This document shows positions 33,727-42,992 of a stretch of DNA of 64,000 nucleotides, piece by piece. The first letter of the stretch is position 1, and every line of letters begins with the position of its first letter. The notes beneath the pieces were generated by a model. The model did not search any database. It had not been told where the DNA came from and saw nothing but the letters and a program-made list of their open reading frames with translations. Made by a program: the position numbers and the translations under genes. The stretch is from Rhodococcus coprophilus NBRC 100603 (lineage in GTDB: Bacteria > Actinomycetota > Actinomycetes > Mycobacteriales > Mycobacteriaceae), in contig NZ_BDAM01000012.1 of NCBI RefSeq assembly GCF_001895045.1, positions 1-64,000 of the forward strand. The letters run 5' to 3'.

Positions 33727-34859
33727 CCGGCAAGGCCCGCGTCGCCACGCCGCTCGACGTCGGTGAGATCCTGACCGACCCGTCGGCCCGCGTGATCGTG
33801 TGTTGCGGCTCCGGAGGCGTGGGCAAGACCACCACCGCGGCCGCACTGGCGCTGCGAGCAGCCGAAAAGGGGCGCAGCGTCGTGGTCCTCACCATCGACC
33901 CGGCGCGACGGCTCGCGCAGGCCCTCGGGGTGCAGAGCCTCGACAACTCCCCGCAGAAGGTGGAGCTCCCGCCCGGATCGACGGGCGAACTGCACGCGAT
34001 GATGCTCAACATGCGTCGCACCTTCGACGACATGGTTCTCGAACACTCGACGCCGGACAAGGCGCAGCAGATCCTGGACAATCCCTTCTACCAGACCGTG
34101 GCGTCGTCGTTCTCCGGGACGCAGGAATACATGGCGATGGAGAAGCTCGGGCAACTCGCGCAGAGCGACGAATGGGATCTGATCGTCGTCGACACGCCGC
34201 CGTCCCGGAACGCCCTCGATTTCCTCGACGCTCCGCAACGGCTCGGCGCGTTCCTCGACGGCCGGATGATCCGGATATTCACGGCGCCGGGACGAGGGAT
34301 CGGACGTCTCGTCACCGGCGCGATGGGTATGGCCCTGAAGGCGGTGTCGACCATCGTGGGAAGCCAGATGCTGTCGGACGCGTCCGCGTTCGTCCAGTCG
34401 CTGGATTCGATGTTCGGCGGGTTCCGTGAGCGGGCCAACCGGACGTATCAGCTGCTCCAGCAGCCCGGAACCCACTTCATGGTGGTTGCGTCCCCCGAAC
34501 CGGACGCACTGCGGGAGGCCTCCTACTTCGTCGAACGGCTGGGAGAAGACCGGATGCCGCTCGCGGGCCTGGTGCTCAACCGCACCCATCCGACGTTGTC
34601 GAAGATGCCGGCCGATCATGCGTTGACGGCCGCCGATACTCTCGCCGAGCGAGGCGGCGACAATGCGGAGGCCACCGAAGCCGTCCTGCGGATCCACGCG
34701 CACCGGGCCGTGACGGCGAAACGGGAGCTACGTCTGCTCCGGAGTTTCACCGCCGCGAATCCCCGCGTGCCCGTCGTGGGTGTCCCCTCGTTGCCGTTCG
34801 AGGTGTCGGACCTCGAGGCGCTGAGAGCCGTGGCCGACCAGCTCACCCGCGAGGCCTGA
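33723..34859 (+). CDS. ArsA/GET3-like ATPase, second of a pair, 378 aa
   Basis: This is the partner ATPase. The Walker A motif is [20 protein letters not shown], and the [18 protein letters not shown] switch is clear. Compared with its neighbour it has a longer middle helical region ([20 protein letters not shown]) of the kind that binds hydrophobic clients in GET3. Together the pair may handle membrane-protein or metabolite stress; the function is inferred from mycobacteria. It ends 39 bp from convergent whiB4. Confidence 0.9.
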   Translation: MTGKARVATPLDVGEILTDPSARVIVCCGSGGVGKTTTAAALALRAAEKGRSVVVLTIDPARRLAQALGVQSLDNSPQKVELPPGSTGELHAMMLNMRRTFDDMVLEHSTPDKAQQILDNPFYQTVASSFSGTQEYMAMEKLGQLAQSDEWDLIVVDTPPSRNALDFLDAPQRLGAFLDGRMIRIFTAPGRGIGRLVTGAMGMALKAVSTIVGSQMLSDASAFVQSLDSMFGGFRERANRTYQLLQQPGTHFMVVASPEPDALREASYFVERLGEDRMPLAGLVLNRTHPTLSKMPADHALTAADTLAERGGDNAEATEAVLRIHAHRAVTAKRELRLLRSFTAANPRVPVVGVPSLPFEVSDLEALRAVADQLTREA

Positions 34860-34898
34860 CCACGGCGGGTGGTGCCGGCCGCGCTGTGCTCGGCGGTG

Positions 34899-35222
34899 TC
34901 AGACCGCGTTCTGGTGCTGCCGCTGTGCTGCGAAGAAATCGGCCCAGGATTCGACCTCGGGGTGCTGCTTGAGAAGAGCGCGGCGCTGACGCTCGGTCAT
35001 GCCTCCCCAGACACCGAACTCGACCCGATTGTCGAGGGCGTCGGCGCCGCACTGAAGCATCACGGGGCAATGTCGGCAGATGACTGCGGCTTTGCGCTGG
35101 GCGGCGCCACGCACGAACAGTTCATCGGGATCGACCTCGCGGCATCGAGCCCGGGATACCCAGGCGATGCGTGCTTCTGCTTGGTCGACGTCTAACCGGG
35201 CCGTCGGGCTGGTCATGTGCAT
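34899..35222 (-). CDS. whiB4: WhiB-family iron-sulfur regulator, WhiB4-like
   Basis: This is a small redox-sensing regulator carrying a [4Fe-4S] cluster. The four ligands are Cys27, Cys49, Cys52 and Cys58 (C-x2-C-x5-C after the first). The G-V-W-G-G turn follows at residues 70-74 and a basic C-terminal patch (TERQRRALLKQH) can contact DNA. The position before ponA2 and after the ATPase pair matches Rv3681c (WhiB4). The start is either of two ATGs two codons apart. Confidence 0.93.
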   Translation of the reverse strand: MHMTSPTARLDVDQAEARIAWVSRARCREVDPDELFVRGAAQRKAAVICRHCPVMLQCGADALDNRVEFGVWGGMTERQRRALLKQHPEVESWADFFAAQRQHQNAV

Positions 35223-35475
35223 TCAGTTGCCCCTCTACTCTCCGAACTCCGCTACGCGGTGTTCGATTTGCGCAGGGGTCACGCTGGCGCGCGTCCCCTA
35301 TAACGCAATCTCCCCTGTCAAGGTGTTACCTGCATCACACTGATGTCTCAATCTAGGTAACCTGGTGCCCGCGCGCAAGGCGAGGAGAACCTTTTCTGGT
35401 ACGAACGTGCATAGCTGCACGTCGCGCGGCATGCCGACGCCCTCAATACGACCGCAGAGGGCGCCTGCACGTACT

Positions 35476-37926
35476 GTGTACTTCGTGTCGATCCGAAGTA
35501 CGGTGGCGAAGCTTGTCGGTTGTACCGCCCTCGGCGGCGTTCTCGTGGCAGGGATGCTGTTCCCGGCCGCAGGCGGATTCGGGTACGTCTCGAACCGCGC
35601 CGCCGACACCGTGGACAACAGTTCCGCCGAACTCGTAGAGGGCGTCGTCCCGGCCGTGACGACCATGGTGGACAACGCGGGCAACCCGATCGCATGGCTG
35701 TACGAGCAACGCAGATTCGAAGTGCCGAGCGACCAGATCTCCAACGAGATGAAGCTCGCCATCGTCTCCATCGAGGACAAGCGATTCCCCGAACACAAGG
35801 GCGTCGACTGGCAAGGCACGATGCGGGCGTTCCTCACGAACACCACCAGCGGCCAGGTCGAGCAGGGCGCATCGACGATCGACCAGCAGTACGTGAAGAA
35901 CTACATGCTGCACGTGGTGGCGAAGACCGACGCCGAACGGCGGGCCGCGATCGAAACCACGCCGGCCCGCAAGATCCGCGAGATCCGGATGGCGCTGACG
36001 CTCGACGAGAAGCTCACCAAGGACGAGATCCTCACCCGGTACCTCAACCTGGTGCCGTTCGGAAACGGGTCGTTCGGAATCCAGGACGCCGCGCAGACAT
36101 ACTTCGGCATCGACGCGAAGGACCTGAACATCCCGCAGTCCGCGATGCTCGCCGGCATGGTGCAGTCGAGTTCCGCGTTGAACCCGTACACGAACGAAGA
36201 GGGCGTCCTCGAGCGCCGCAACATCGTCCTCGACACCATGATCGACAACATCCCCGAGCGGGCCGCGGAGATCCGCGAGGCCAAACAGCTGCCCCTCGGT
36301 GTCCTCCCCGACCCGAACACGCTGCCCCGCGGCTGCATCGCCGCAGGTGACCGCGGGTTCTTCTGTGAATACGCACTGCAGTACCTCGAGAATGCCGGAA
36401 TCTCCCGGGAGCAGATCGACAAGGGCGGGTACGTCATCCGCACCACCCTCGACCCCGAGGTCCAGTCGTCGGTGAAAGCGTCGCTCGACAAGTTCACCAG
36501 CCCGACGGTCGACGACGTCGCCTCCGTCATGAATGTGATCGAACCCGGCCAGGACGCGCACAAGGTCCTCGCGATGGGCTCGAGCCGTACCTACGGACTC
36601 AACAGCGACAACAAGGAAACCGTCCAGCCGCAGCCGTACTCGCTCACCGGTCACGGTGCCGGGTCGATTTTCAAGGTCTTCACCGTCGCCGCCGCGATGG
36701 AGCGGGGCCTCGGCACGTCCGCCGTGCTCGACGTCCCCAACCGGTACAACGCTCGCGGGCTCGGCGACGGTGGTGCACGCGGTTGCCCGCCGAACTACTA
36801 CTGCGTCGAGAACGCCGCCCCCTACCCGGCAAGCCTGTCGGTGAGCGACGCGCTCGCCCAGTCGCCGAACACCGCGTTCGTGAAGCTGATCGAGGCCACC
36901 GGTGTCGAATCCGTCGTCGACATCTCCGTGCGACTGGGCCTGCGCTCGTACCTGCAGCCCCGCACGTCCGGATTCGGCGACCAGTCGATGTCGGACATGC
37001 AGAAGGATCAGCATCTCGGCTCGTACACACTCGGCCCGACCTGGGTCAATCCGCTCGAACTGTCGAACGTCGCAGCGACTCTCGCGTCGCACGGCAAGTG
37101 GTGCCCCCCGTCGCCCATCGAGGGTGTGTTCGACCGCGAGGGCAAGCCTGTTCCGATCACCCAGGAGGCCTGTGAGCAGGTCGTCGAGCCCGGTCTGGCG
37201 GATACGCTGGCCAATGCCCTGAGCAAGGACACCTCGGGCGGTGGCACCGCGGCGGGTGCCGCAGGTTCCGTCGGCTGGAACCTGCCCGTGTCGGCCAAGA
37301 CCGGTACCACCGAGTCGCACATGTCGTCCGCATTCCTCGGCTTCACCAACCGGTACGCGGGCGTGGTCTACACCTACGGCGACTCCCCCACTCCCGGACA
37401 GATCTGCTCCGGTCCCGTCCGGCCCTGCTACGACGGCAACCTCTTCGGCGGCACCGAGCCGGCGCGAACCTGGTTCTCCGCGATGCTGCCGGTGGCAACA
37501 CGATTCGGCTCGGTAGAACTTCCGCCGGAAGACCCGCGTTACGTACGCGGTGCCGGCAATGCCCAGGTGCCCGACGTGGCGGGGCTTCCTCGTGAGCGCG
37601 CCATGCAGCAGCTTCAGGACGCCGGATTCTCGGTGACGGAGGCGACGGTGAAAGCCGAGCAGCGCGCCGGCACCGTGGCGAGCAGTTCCCCGTCGGGTTC
37701 GGCCGTCCCGGGCAGCACGGTGACGATCTTCGTCAGTGACGGCTCGGTGCGCGCAGCGCCGTCGGCCAGTGCAACCCCTGCCCGGCCGGACGGCCGCGAG
37801 GTGCCCGACACGACGAGCCGCTCCACTCCGGCTCCGATCCCGGGCCGCGAACCGGAGCAGTCCGAGTCGTCGAACCCCGACGAGGATTCGTCGGTGACGA
37901 CCACTCCGAGTCGGCCCGACAACTGA
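35476..37926 (+). CDS. ponA2: Bifunctional penicillin-binding protein PonA2-like, 816 aa
   Basis: This is a class A PBP that polymerises and crosslinks peptidoglycan. One N-terminal membrane helix is followed by a GT51 glycosyltransferase (catalytic Glu in VSIEDKRFPEHKG; EQGASTIDQQYVKN). The transpeptidase has S-x-x-K in GAGSIFKVF, S-x-N in AQSPNTAF and KTG in AKTGTTE. A single PASTA domain (AQVPDVAGLPRERAMQQLQD onward) precedes a Ser/Pro-rich tail. The start is uncertain: GTG at 35476 or 35485. Between the two catalytic domains sits a Cys-containing insert (RGCIAAGDRGFFCEYALQYL), and another Cys pair flanks PPNYYCVEN. Matches Rv3682. Confidence 0.93.
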   Translation: MYFVSIRSTVAKLVGCTALGGVLVAGMLFPAAGGFGYVSNRAADTVDNSSAELVEGVVPAVTTMVDNAGNPIAWLYEQRRFEVPSDQISNEMKLAIVSIEDKRFPEHKGVDWQGTMRAFLTNTTSGQVEQGASTIDQQYVKNYMLHVVAKTDAERRAAIETTPARKIREIRMALTLDEKLTKDEILTRYLNLVPFGNGSFGIQDAAQTYFGIDAKDLNIPQSAMLAGMVQSSSALNPYTNEEGVLERRNIVLDTMIDNIPERAAEIREAKQLPLGVLPDPNTLPRGCIAAGDRGFFCEYALQYLENAGISREQIDKGGYVIRTTLDPEVQSSVKASLDKFTSPTVDDVASVMNVIEPGQDAHKVLAMGSSRTYGLNSDNKETVQPQPYSLTGHGAGSIFKVFTVAAAMERGLGTSAVLDVPNRYNARGLGDGGARGCPPNYYCVENAAPYPASLSVSDALAQSPNTAFVKLIEATGVESVVDISVRLGLRSYLQPRTSGFGDQSMSDMQKDQHLGSYTLGPTWVNPLELSNVAATLASHGKWCPPSPIEGVFDREGKPVPITQEACEQVVEPGLADTLANALSKDTSGGGTAAGAAGSVGWNLPVSAKTGTTESHMSSAFLGFTNRYAGVVYTYGDSPTPGQICSGPVRPCYDGNLFGGTEPARTWFSAMLPVATRFGSVELPPEDPRYVRGAGNAQVPDVAGLPRERAMQQLQDAGFSVTEATVKAEQRAGTVASSSPSGSAVPGSTVTIFVSDGSVRAAPSASATPARPDGREVPDTTSRSTPAPIPGREPEQSESSNPDEDSSVTTTPSRPDN

Positions 37927-37940
37927 CCGGTACATCTGAC

Positions 37941-37979
37941 ACAACAGGGCGCGACCTCCTCGAGGTCGCGCCCTGTTGT
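37941..37979. terminator. Bidirectional terminator between ponA2 and yqeY
   Basis: An 18-bp perfect stem (arm ACAACAGGGCGCGACCTC) with a 3-nt loop between convergent genes. Confidence 0.85.
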
Positions 37980-38001
37980 CGTAGCTGGGAGTCGGCGAAA
38001 G

Positions 38002-38478
38002 CTAGAGCCGTGAACGGACCGCCGCCGAGATCCGCTTCCCGTCCGCTTTCCCCGCGGCGATCGCCGTCGCAACCTTCATGACCTGCCCCATGTTCTTCGG
38101 GCCGGGCCGCTGACCGATCTCCTCTGCCACCCGGCCGATCGCGGTATCGACGGCATCGACGAGTTCGGCGTCGGTCAGCGGCGTCGGGAGGTACTCGTCG
38201 ATGATCCGTCCCTCGGCGTGTTCCTTGGCGGCGAGTTCACCGCGGCCGTTCTCCGTGTAGACCTCGGCCGCTTCGCCGCGCTTCTTCGATTCGCGCGCCA
38301 GGACCTTGAGGATCTCGTCGTCGGAGAGTTCTCGGGCCTGCTTACCCGCCACCTCTTCGTTCTGGATTGCGGACAACATCATCCTCAGTGTTGCTGTGCG
38401 CAGTTTGTCCTTGTCCTTCATCGCCGCGGTGAGGTCTGCACGCAGCGTGGATTTGAGCGAGGGAGTGGTGTCGGTCAT
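38002..38478 (-). CDS. GatB/YqeY domain protein, 158 aa
   Basis: This is a stand-alone YqeY domain, related to the tRNA-binding tail of GatB. It starts MTDTTPSLKSTLRADLTAAM and has the typical TATLRMMLSAIQNEEV, IIDEYLPTPLTDAEL and KNMGQVMKVATAIAAGKADG segments. Its role is unknown; tRNA-related function is assumed for the family. The frame is open upstream, antisense to the metallophosphoesterase gene, but the ATG and family length fix the start. Confidence 0.9.
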   Translation of the reverse strand: MTDTTPSLKSTLRADLTAAMKDKDKLRTATLRMMLSAIQNEEVAGKQARELSDDEILKVLARESKKRGEAAEVYTENGRGELAAKEHAEGRIIDEYLPTPLTDAELVDAVDTAIGRVAEEIGQRPGPKNMGQVMKVATAIAAGKADGKRISAAVRSRL

Positions 38479-38544
38479 GGGGGAAACGCTACGCGGAGAC
38501 CATGAACACCGTGCGCGGACGAGCCGCGGCGGTACGCTGAATAT

Positions 38545-39498
38545 GTGCCTGACGTTTCTGCTCTTCGCCGCGTCGCAGTCGGTGCCGCCGGAGCTTCTGC
38601 TCTCGGCCTCGGCTACGCAACTCTGATCGAACGCAATGCCTTCACCTTGCGGGAAGTGACTGTCCCGGTGCTTGCGCCGGGGGCATCGACGCTCCGCGTT
38701 CTCCAGATCAGTGACTTTCACATGATGCCCAATCAACGGCTCAAGCAGAACTGGCTGCGCGAACTCGATTCGCTCGATCCCGATCTGGTGGTCGACACCG
38801 GCGACAACCTGTCCCACCCGCGGTCGGTACCGGCCGTGGTTCAGGCGCTCGGTGGCCTGCTCGCCCGGCCCGGCCTGTTCGTCTTCGGGAGCAACGACTA
38901 CTTCGGCCCGGTTCCGAAGAACCCGTTCGCGTACTTCGACAAGGACCACGACCGCGTGTACGGCCCGCCGCTGCCCTGGGGCGATCTGCGTGCCGCTTTC
39001 ACCGAACGTGGCTGGCACGACATGACCCACGTGCGTCGCGATATCGAGGTGGGCGGCGTCCGCATCGCCGTGGCCGGCGTCGACGATCCGCACCTCGAGC
39101 GCGACCGGTACGAGACGATCGCCGGTCCGGCAGATCCGACCGCCGATCTCCGTCTCGGGTTGACGCACTCCCCCGAACCGCGCGTCCTCGATCGCTTCGC
39201 TGCCGACAATTACGACCTGGTGCTCGCCGGCCACACCCACGGCGGACAACTCTGCCTTCCGTTCGTCGGCGCATTGGTCACCAACTGCGGGATCGACCGG
39301 TCGCGGGTGAAGGGCCCGTCGCGGTGGGGCTCGCACATGCAGTTGCACGTCTCCGCCGGACTCGGCACGTCGCCGTTCGTCCCCGCACGGTTCTTCTGCC
39401 GTCCCGAAGCGACGTTGCTGACGCTGGTACCGGCCCCGCGCGAGACGAATCACCGGACGCTCGATGCCGCTGCCGAAAGCGCCCGATCTCCCCGCTGA
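38545..39498 (+). CDS. Metallophosphoesterase, 317 aa
   Basis: This is a calcineurin-like phosphoesterase with a hydrophobic N terminus (LRRVAVGAAGASALGLGYAT). Metal-site motifs are present in order: D-x-H in ISDFHMMPN, GDN in VVDTGDNLSH, the Asn of VFGSNDYF, the His in LTHSPEPR, and GHTHGGQ near residue 232. It resembles YkuE-type enzymes; the substrate is unknown. Start GTG. Matches Rv3683. Divergent from yqeY. Confidence 0.9.
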   Translation: MPDVSALRRVAVGAAGASALGLGYATLIERNAFTLREVTVPVLAPGASTLRVLQISDFHMMPNQRLKQNWLRELDSLDPDLVVDTGDNLSHPRSVPAVVQALGGLLARPGLFVFGSNDYFGPVPKNPFAYFDKDHDRVYGPPLPWGDLRAAFTERGWHDMTHVRRDIEVGGVRIAVAGVDDPHLERDRYETIAGPADPTADLRLGLTHSPEPRVLDRFAADNYDLVLAGHTHGGQLCLPFVGALVTNCGIDRSRVKGPSRWGSHMQLHVSAGLGTSPFVPARFFCRPEATLLTLVPAPRETNHRTLDAAAESARSPR

Positions 39499-39552
39499 CC
39501 AGCGGATTTAATCTTCGCCCGAGTCGTGATGTAAGCTAACCGAGGTTCATCA

Positions 39553-39626
<74 letters not shown>

Positions 39627-39682
39627 CAGAGAGATCGATTTCGATCGATCTTGCAAGATGTGTTGGTTGAGACACAAGCAGT

Positions 39683-39718
39683 GAAACCCCGGTTCGCAGA
39701 AATGCGAGCCGGGGTTTC
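39683..39718 (+). terminator. Terminator downstream of tRNA-Pro
   Basis: A 16-bp stem (arm GAAACCCCGGTTCGCA, one G-T pair) with a GAAA loop, 57 bp after the tRNA. Confidence 0.75.
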
Positions 39719-40122
39719 CTCGTTGAGAGGGCCAAGAAGAGGAGAAGCTCCACCACCGAATGAGGTGTGCTGGGATTCACCGCGTCGGGACTCACACTGG
39801 GTCACACCGCCGGGTCCGGTCGAAAGATGAGCAGGTTCGGTCGATCCAGTCTGTCTCACCGGTTCGATCGGCGGAGGGCCCAGATCCGCTCGAGTTCTTC
39901 GTGACGTTTCAGTCGTCCGAGTGCCAGGCGCCACCCATGCTGTGGTGGATTATGGGGTCGTACTCGCGGTGGTGGTTGTCGCTTCATTCTCGATCGCTGT
40001 TTCGACGGCGAATTCGTCGTGGCCGCCAACCCCGAGACGATCTCACTCTCGTACTGGGCGTAGGCCTACCGCCTACCGGACCGCCGGTACGTGCGCGCCT
40101 TCTCGCACACGGGGTGCTGAGG
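39719..40122. other. Gap without a supported gene, next to tRNA-Pro
   Basis: About 400 bp with somewhat lower coding character than the rest. One short frame (ending near 40050) reads ILDRCFDGEFVVAANPETIS then LSYWA before a stop and could be the tail of a lost gene. I see no start, no family and no integrase. Composition around 39900-40000 is patchy, which is usual beside tRNA genes. Confidence 0.4.
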
Positions 40123-41871
40123 TCAGGGCAGCAGACGATCGAGGAAGTCGTTGCTGAAAACGCGATGGGGGTCGTGGCGGTCGAAGGCCGACAGCGCCGC
40201 GTCCCAGCCCTCGTCGGACGACAATCCCTCGCGGTACATCGCTGGAATGGTGCCGCCGAGGAAACCGCCGTCGCGGTACCCGCCCTCGCTGTCGAATGCC
40301 CACCCCTTCGACCACTCGGATCGGAAGGTCGCGTAGTCGCCCGAGTATCGGTCGGCCATCCACTGTTCCATTTCGCGGAAGAAGGCGGACAGTCCTGCGG
40401 TGCCCGGAATCGATACGACGTTCATCCAGATCGCGGTGTCCCAGTCCGGGCGGTCGGGACGGGGACGTACAGGTGAAAGATTGGGCGGTCCGGCCGAATC
40501 GGCGAGGACCTCGGTTTGATCGTCGATGCGGCACAGCCGGACCTCGAACGGCATATTGACCGGGTACTGCCCCAGTGACGCGTAATGGGTCATCCGCTCG
40601 TGCAGCCACGTCGTGAATTCGTGGATCACCCGGGCTATGTTCTCGCGCCGGGTCACCACCACGCCTCCGCCGGCGACGACGCGCAACGTGGTGGCCCGAA
40701 GGTAGAACATCAGGTCCTTCGACCACCCCCACAGATCGTCGGTGTCGGTTGCCGCGAGTCCTGCTGCGACCGCGCCGAACTGGGAGGCACCGAACAAGGG
40801 AGTGACGGCCTGGTTGCCGCTCGCCACCTGAGCGAGCGCGTCGGTCACCGGTTCGGGGATGGAGTCGGAGAAGACGTAGGGATAGGGCCCGAACACCTCA
40901 CGCGACTCCGCCGGTTTCTCCGGACTGACCGACCAGACCTTGAGCCAGGGCGTTTCCGTGAACGGAAACCAGATCGCTTCGACGCGTCCGTGTTGCTCGA
41001 CGTAACTCTCGAACGTGCGTCCCGGCGCACCCGGCGGGGCGAACAGTTCGCGCCACGGCACGTCGGTGGAACTCTGGCAGCGCACGCGGTAGTTGGCTCC
41101 GGCCTGCAACGTCACCGACGTGACGAAGGTCCGTCCGAGATGCGCGAGCAGAGGCCTGATCTCGGGTTCCGAGCGGCGGAACGAGCGCAGTTCGTAGGCA
41201 TCCGCGGCGTCGTTCCACACGACGGCGGTGAGGGCGAGAACAAGGTTGGACAGCGACCCGAACGACTGCCCGGGAACGACCGTCTCGCCGGCGGCGGGGT
41301 AGGTCGAACCGTGCGCACCGATCGACAAGGCTCCGGCGATGGAGATGTCGCCGATGGCCGGGGAATTCGCCCAGCCCAGGCCCTCGTTCTGGAGTGCGCC
41401 CAGAACGGCTTCGATGCTCGCGCCGGCGTCGGCGGTGACAGTCGCCGGACTGCCGGAGGGATCGACGGAGACGGCGTTCAGCTGGGACATGGTGTCGACG
41501 AGGACGACCTTCTCGACGTTCTGCCCCGCTTCAAGGGTGAGGGGGCTCCAACTGTGCATCGAGCCGCGCGGGCGGATGCGGTAACCGTGCGCGTGGGCCC
41601 AGTTGGCAAGCCGCACGACGTCCTCTGCGTTTCGGGCGGTGGCGGTCCACACGGCGTCGAATCGGATCGTCTTCGCCCAGTTGACGAATTGCTGCTGCGC
41701 GAGGGGGATGTCGGCCGGGAATCCCGGTGGTGCCGCGATGGTCGCCGCCGGATCGCCGAGCGGTACGGCGCCGGCAACGCTCCACCCTGTTCCCATCACG
41801 AGTGCTGCCCCGGCGGCGGCACCGAGAAGACCGCGACGACTGAGGGTGGGGCCTGAGGCGCGAATGCTCAC
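40123..41871 (-). CDS. Class II cholesterol oxidase-like FAD-linked oxidase, Tat-exported, 582 aa
   Basis: This is a secreted flavoprotein oxidase of the vanillyl-alcohol-oxidase fold, resembling the Brevibacterium type II cholesterol oxidase that holds FAD covalently. The Tat signal is SRRGLLGAAAGAALVMGTGW. The mature part begins near PPGFPADIPLAQQQFVNWAK; the FAD domain has RIRPRGSMHSWSPLTLE, whose His is the expected covalent flavin ligand, then ADAGASIEAVLGALQNEGLG and GDISIAGALSIGAHGSTYP. The C-terminal half is the substrate-binding domain, ending DPHRVFSNDFLDRLLP. Expected reaction: 3-beta-hydroxysteroid plus oxygen to 3-keto steroid plus peroxide. A KstR-like box sits before the gene, and a catalase gene lies 1 kb away. 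Confidence 0.85.
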   Translation of the reverse strand: MSIRASGPTLSRRGLLGAAAGAALVMGTGWSVAGAVPLGDPAATIAAPPGFPADIPLAQQQFVNWAKTIRFDAVWTATARNAEDVVRLANWAHAHGYRIRPRGSMHSWSPLTLEAGQNVEKVVLVDTMSQLNAVSVDPSGSPATVTADAGASIEAVLGALQNEGLGWANSPAIGDISIAGALSIGAHGSTYPAAGETVVPGQSFGSLSNLVLALTAVVWNDAADAYELRSFRRSEPEIRPLLAHLGRTFVTSVTLQAGANYRVRCQSSTDVPWRELFAPPGAPGRTFESYVEQHGRVEAIWFPFTETPWLKVWSVSPEKPAESREVFGPYPYVFSDSIPEPVTDALAQVASGNQAVTPLFGASQFGAVAAGLAATDTDDLWGWSKDLMFYLRATTLRVVAGGGVVVTRRENIARVIHEFTTWLHERMTHYASLGQYPVNMPFEVRLCRIDDQTEVLADSAGPPNLSPVRPRPDRPDWDTAIWMNVVSIPGTAGLSAFFREMEQWMADRYSGDYATFRSEWSKGWAFDSEGGYRDGGFLGGTIPAMYREGLSSDEGWDAALSAFDRHDPHRVFSNDFLDRLLP

Positions 41872-41913
41872 GGTGGCGAGCTCCGTTCTGTCGGGACGAG
41901 CCGGTACCAGGTC

Positions 41914-41943
41914 CCTAAAAATAGAACAAGTTCTCTTTTTAGG
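41914..41943. promoter_or_regulatory. KstR-like operator inside a 30-bp palindrome
   Basis: The core TAGAACAAGTTCTC (41922-41935) fits the KstR consensus T-N2-AAC-N2-GTT-N2-A at all but the last base. It is extended outward by CCTAAAAA and TTTTTAGG, giving nearly perfect dyad symmetry. It lies 43 bp before the cholesterol oxidase start. KstR is the TetR repressor of cholesterol catabolism; its gene is not in this window. Confidence 0.7.
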
Positions 41944-42033
41944 CCATAGCCCGAACCATCGACACCGACCGGCGGAACCGGCTGTGCTCGAACCGCACCG
42001 ACGCGCCCGCTTCGGAGCACGCGGCGGGAGTCC

Positions 42034-42849
42034 CTACGTCAGGAAGGCAAGACCGGAAGCCTCCAGAGTCTCGATGATGTACTCGGGCGCGCCGTCGATC
42101 GACCAGACGCCGAACGCCACGGTCGCGACAGTGAGTGCCGGACCGAGGATCGTGACCTCGAAAGGGCCGCCCGCCCTGATCGCGACCAGCTTGGGAAGCT
42201 TGATCTCCCACCAGCGGGAACCTCGCCACGGAACGAAGGGCGCGAAGAACGGGATCCCTTCCTTCGTGATGGCGTCACCGACGCAGTGCGTCACGCATCC
42301 GAGTGCCACCGCCACACCGAGTCCCGTCGATCCGACCTCCCCCGGGAACCACCGCCACGTGAGGATCGACAACACCGCGGCGACAGCCGTGACGGCGAAC
42401 CACCCGTTCTTCTTTGCCCAGCTCCCGAACAATCCGCGCAGCGCCAGGCCGAGGGTGACGAAGAGGACGGCGATGATCGCCTCGCGGTCGAAGCGCGCGA
42501 CGAGCAAGGACACCCCTGTACCGAGCAGCGCGGCGAACAGAGCGGTGTGGGTCATCGTGCGGTGTCCGCCGCGGCGTTTGCGGTCCTTGCGACCCTTGGT
42601 GATCGAGTAGTAGCCCAGCGACACCTTGTCGATCCCTCGCGCCGCGACCTGACTGACCGGGCCGAACGAACGCGACACGGTCGATTGCGCGGTGTCGAGG
42701 TCGGGCAACAGTGCTGCACCGGAACAGACGGCCGCGAATGCGAAGGCTTCGGCCGTCGAGGTCGGCCCGCCCCATTCGCGGGGAAGCACATCGGCGACGA
42801 TGAGGCCGACGAGCGCCCCTGACACTGCATGGGTAGGGCCCATCACCAT
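42034..42849 (-). CDS. DUF457/YdjM-type membrane-bound metal-dependent hydrolase, 271 aa
   Basis: This is a multi-spanning inner-membrane protein with the family's metal-binding motifs: GPTHAVSGALVG near the start, LLPDLDTAQS, GHRTMTHTALFA, and THCVGDAITKEG later. The family is annotated as membrane-bound metal-dependent hydrolase; substrates are unknown. About six hydrophobic segments are seen. The start is ATG at MVMGPTHAV, with AAAGG upstream; sequence further up overlaps the catalase terminator. Confidence 0.8.
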   Translation of the reverse strand: MVMGPTHAVSGALVGLIVADVLPREWGGPTSTAEAFAFAAVCSGAALLPDLDTAQSTVSRSFGPVSQVAARGIDKVSLGYYSITKGRKDRKRRGGHRTMTHTALFAALLGTGVSLLVARFDREAIIAVLFVTLGLALRGLFGSWAKKNGWFAVTAVAAVLSILTWRWFPGEVGSTGLGVAVALGCVTHCVGDAITKEGIPFFAPFVPWRGSRWWEIKLPKLVAIRAGGPFEVTILGPALTVATVAFGVWSIDGAPEYIIETLEASGLAFLT

Positions 42850-42882
42850 CTCGGACAACACCTTTCGACGCACGGAAAACGA

Positions 42883-42917
42883 GTCCGGCCCCGGTGGACG
42901 AGCCACCGGGGCCGGAC
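42883..42917 (-). terminator. Terminator of the catalase gene
   Basis: A perfect 15-bp stem (arm GTCCGGCCCCGGTGG) with a 5-nt loop, about 75 bp after the catalase stop codon and just before the DUF457 gene. Confidence 0.8.
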
Positions 42918-42992
42918 TATCAACCTAGCAATCACATCCGACCCATCCGTCACACGGATGTTCGAAAGCGCCGAAAGGAAGACGCGGAGGGC

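Noticed and set aside
32707-34859. Arsenite-transporting ATPases (ArsA) implying arsenic resistance
   Set aside because: No arsB, arsR, arsC or arsD is nearby, and the pair is syntenic with mycobacterial GET3-like ATPases.
39906-40060. Short frames beside tRNA-Pro as a small membrane protein or integration scar
   Set aside because: One frame has a hydrophobic run but ends in low-complexity Arg/Ser/Thr residues; there is no integrase, no repeat of the tRNA end and no start signal.
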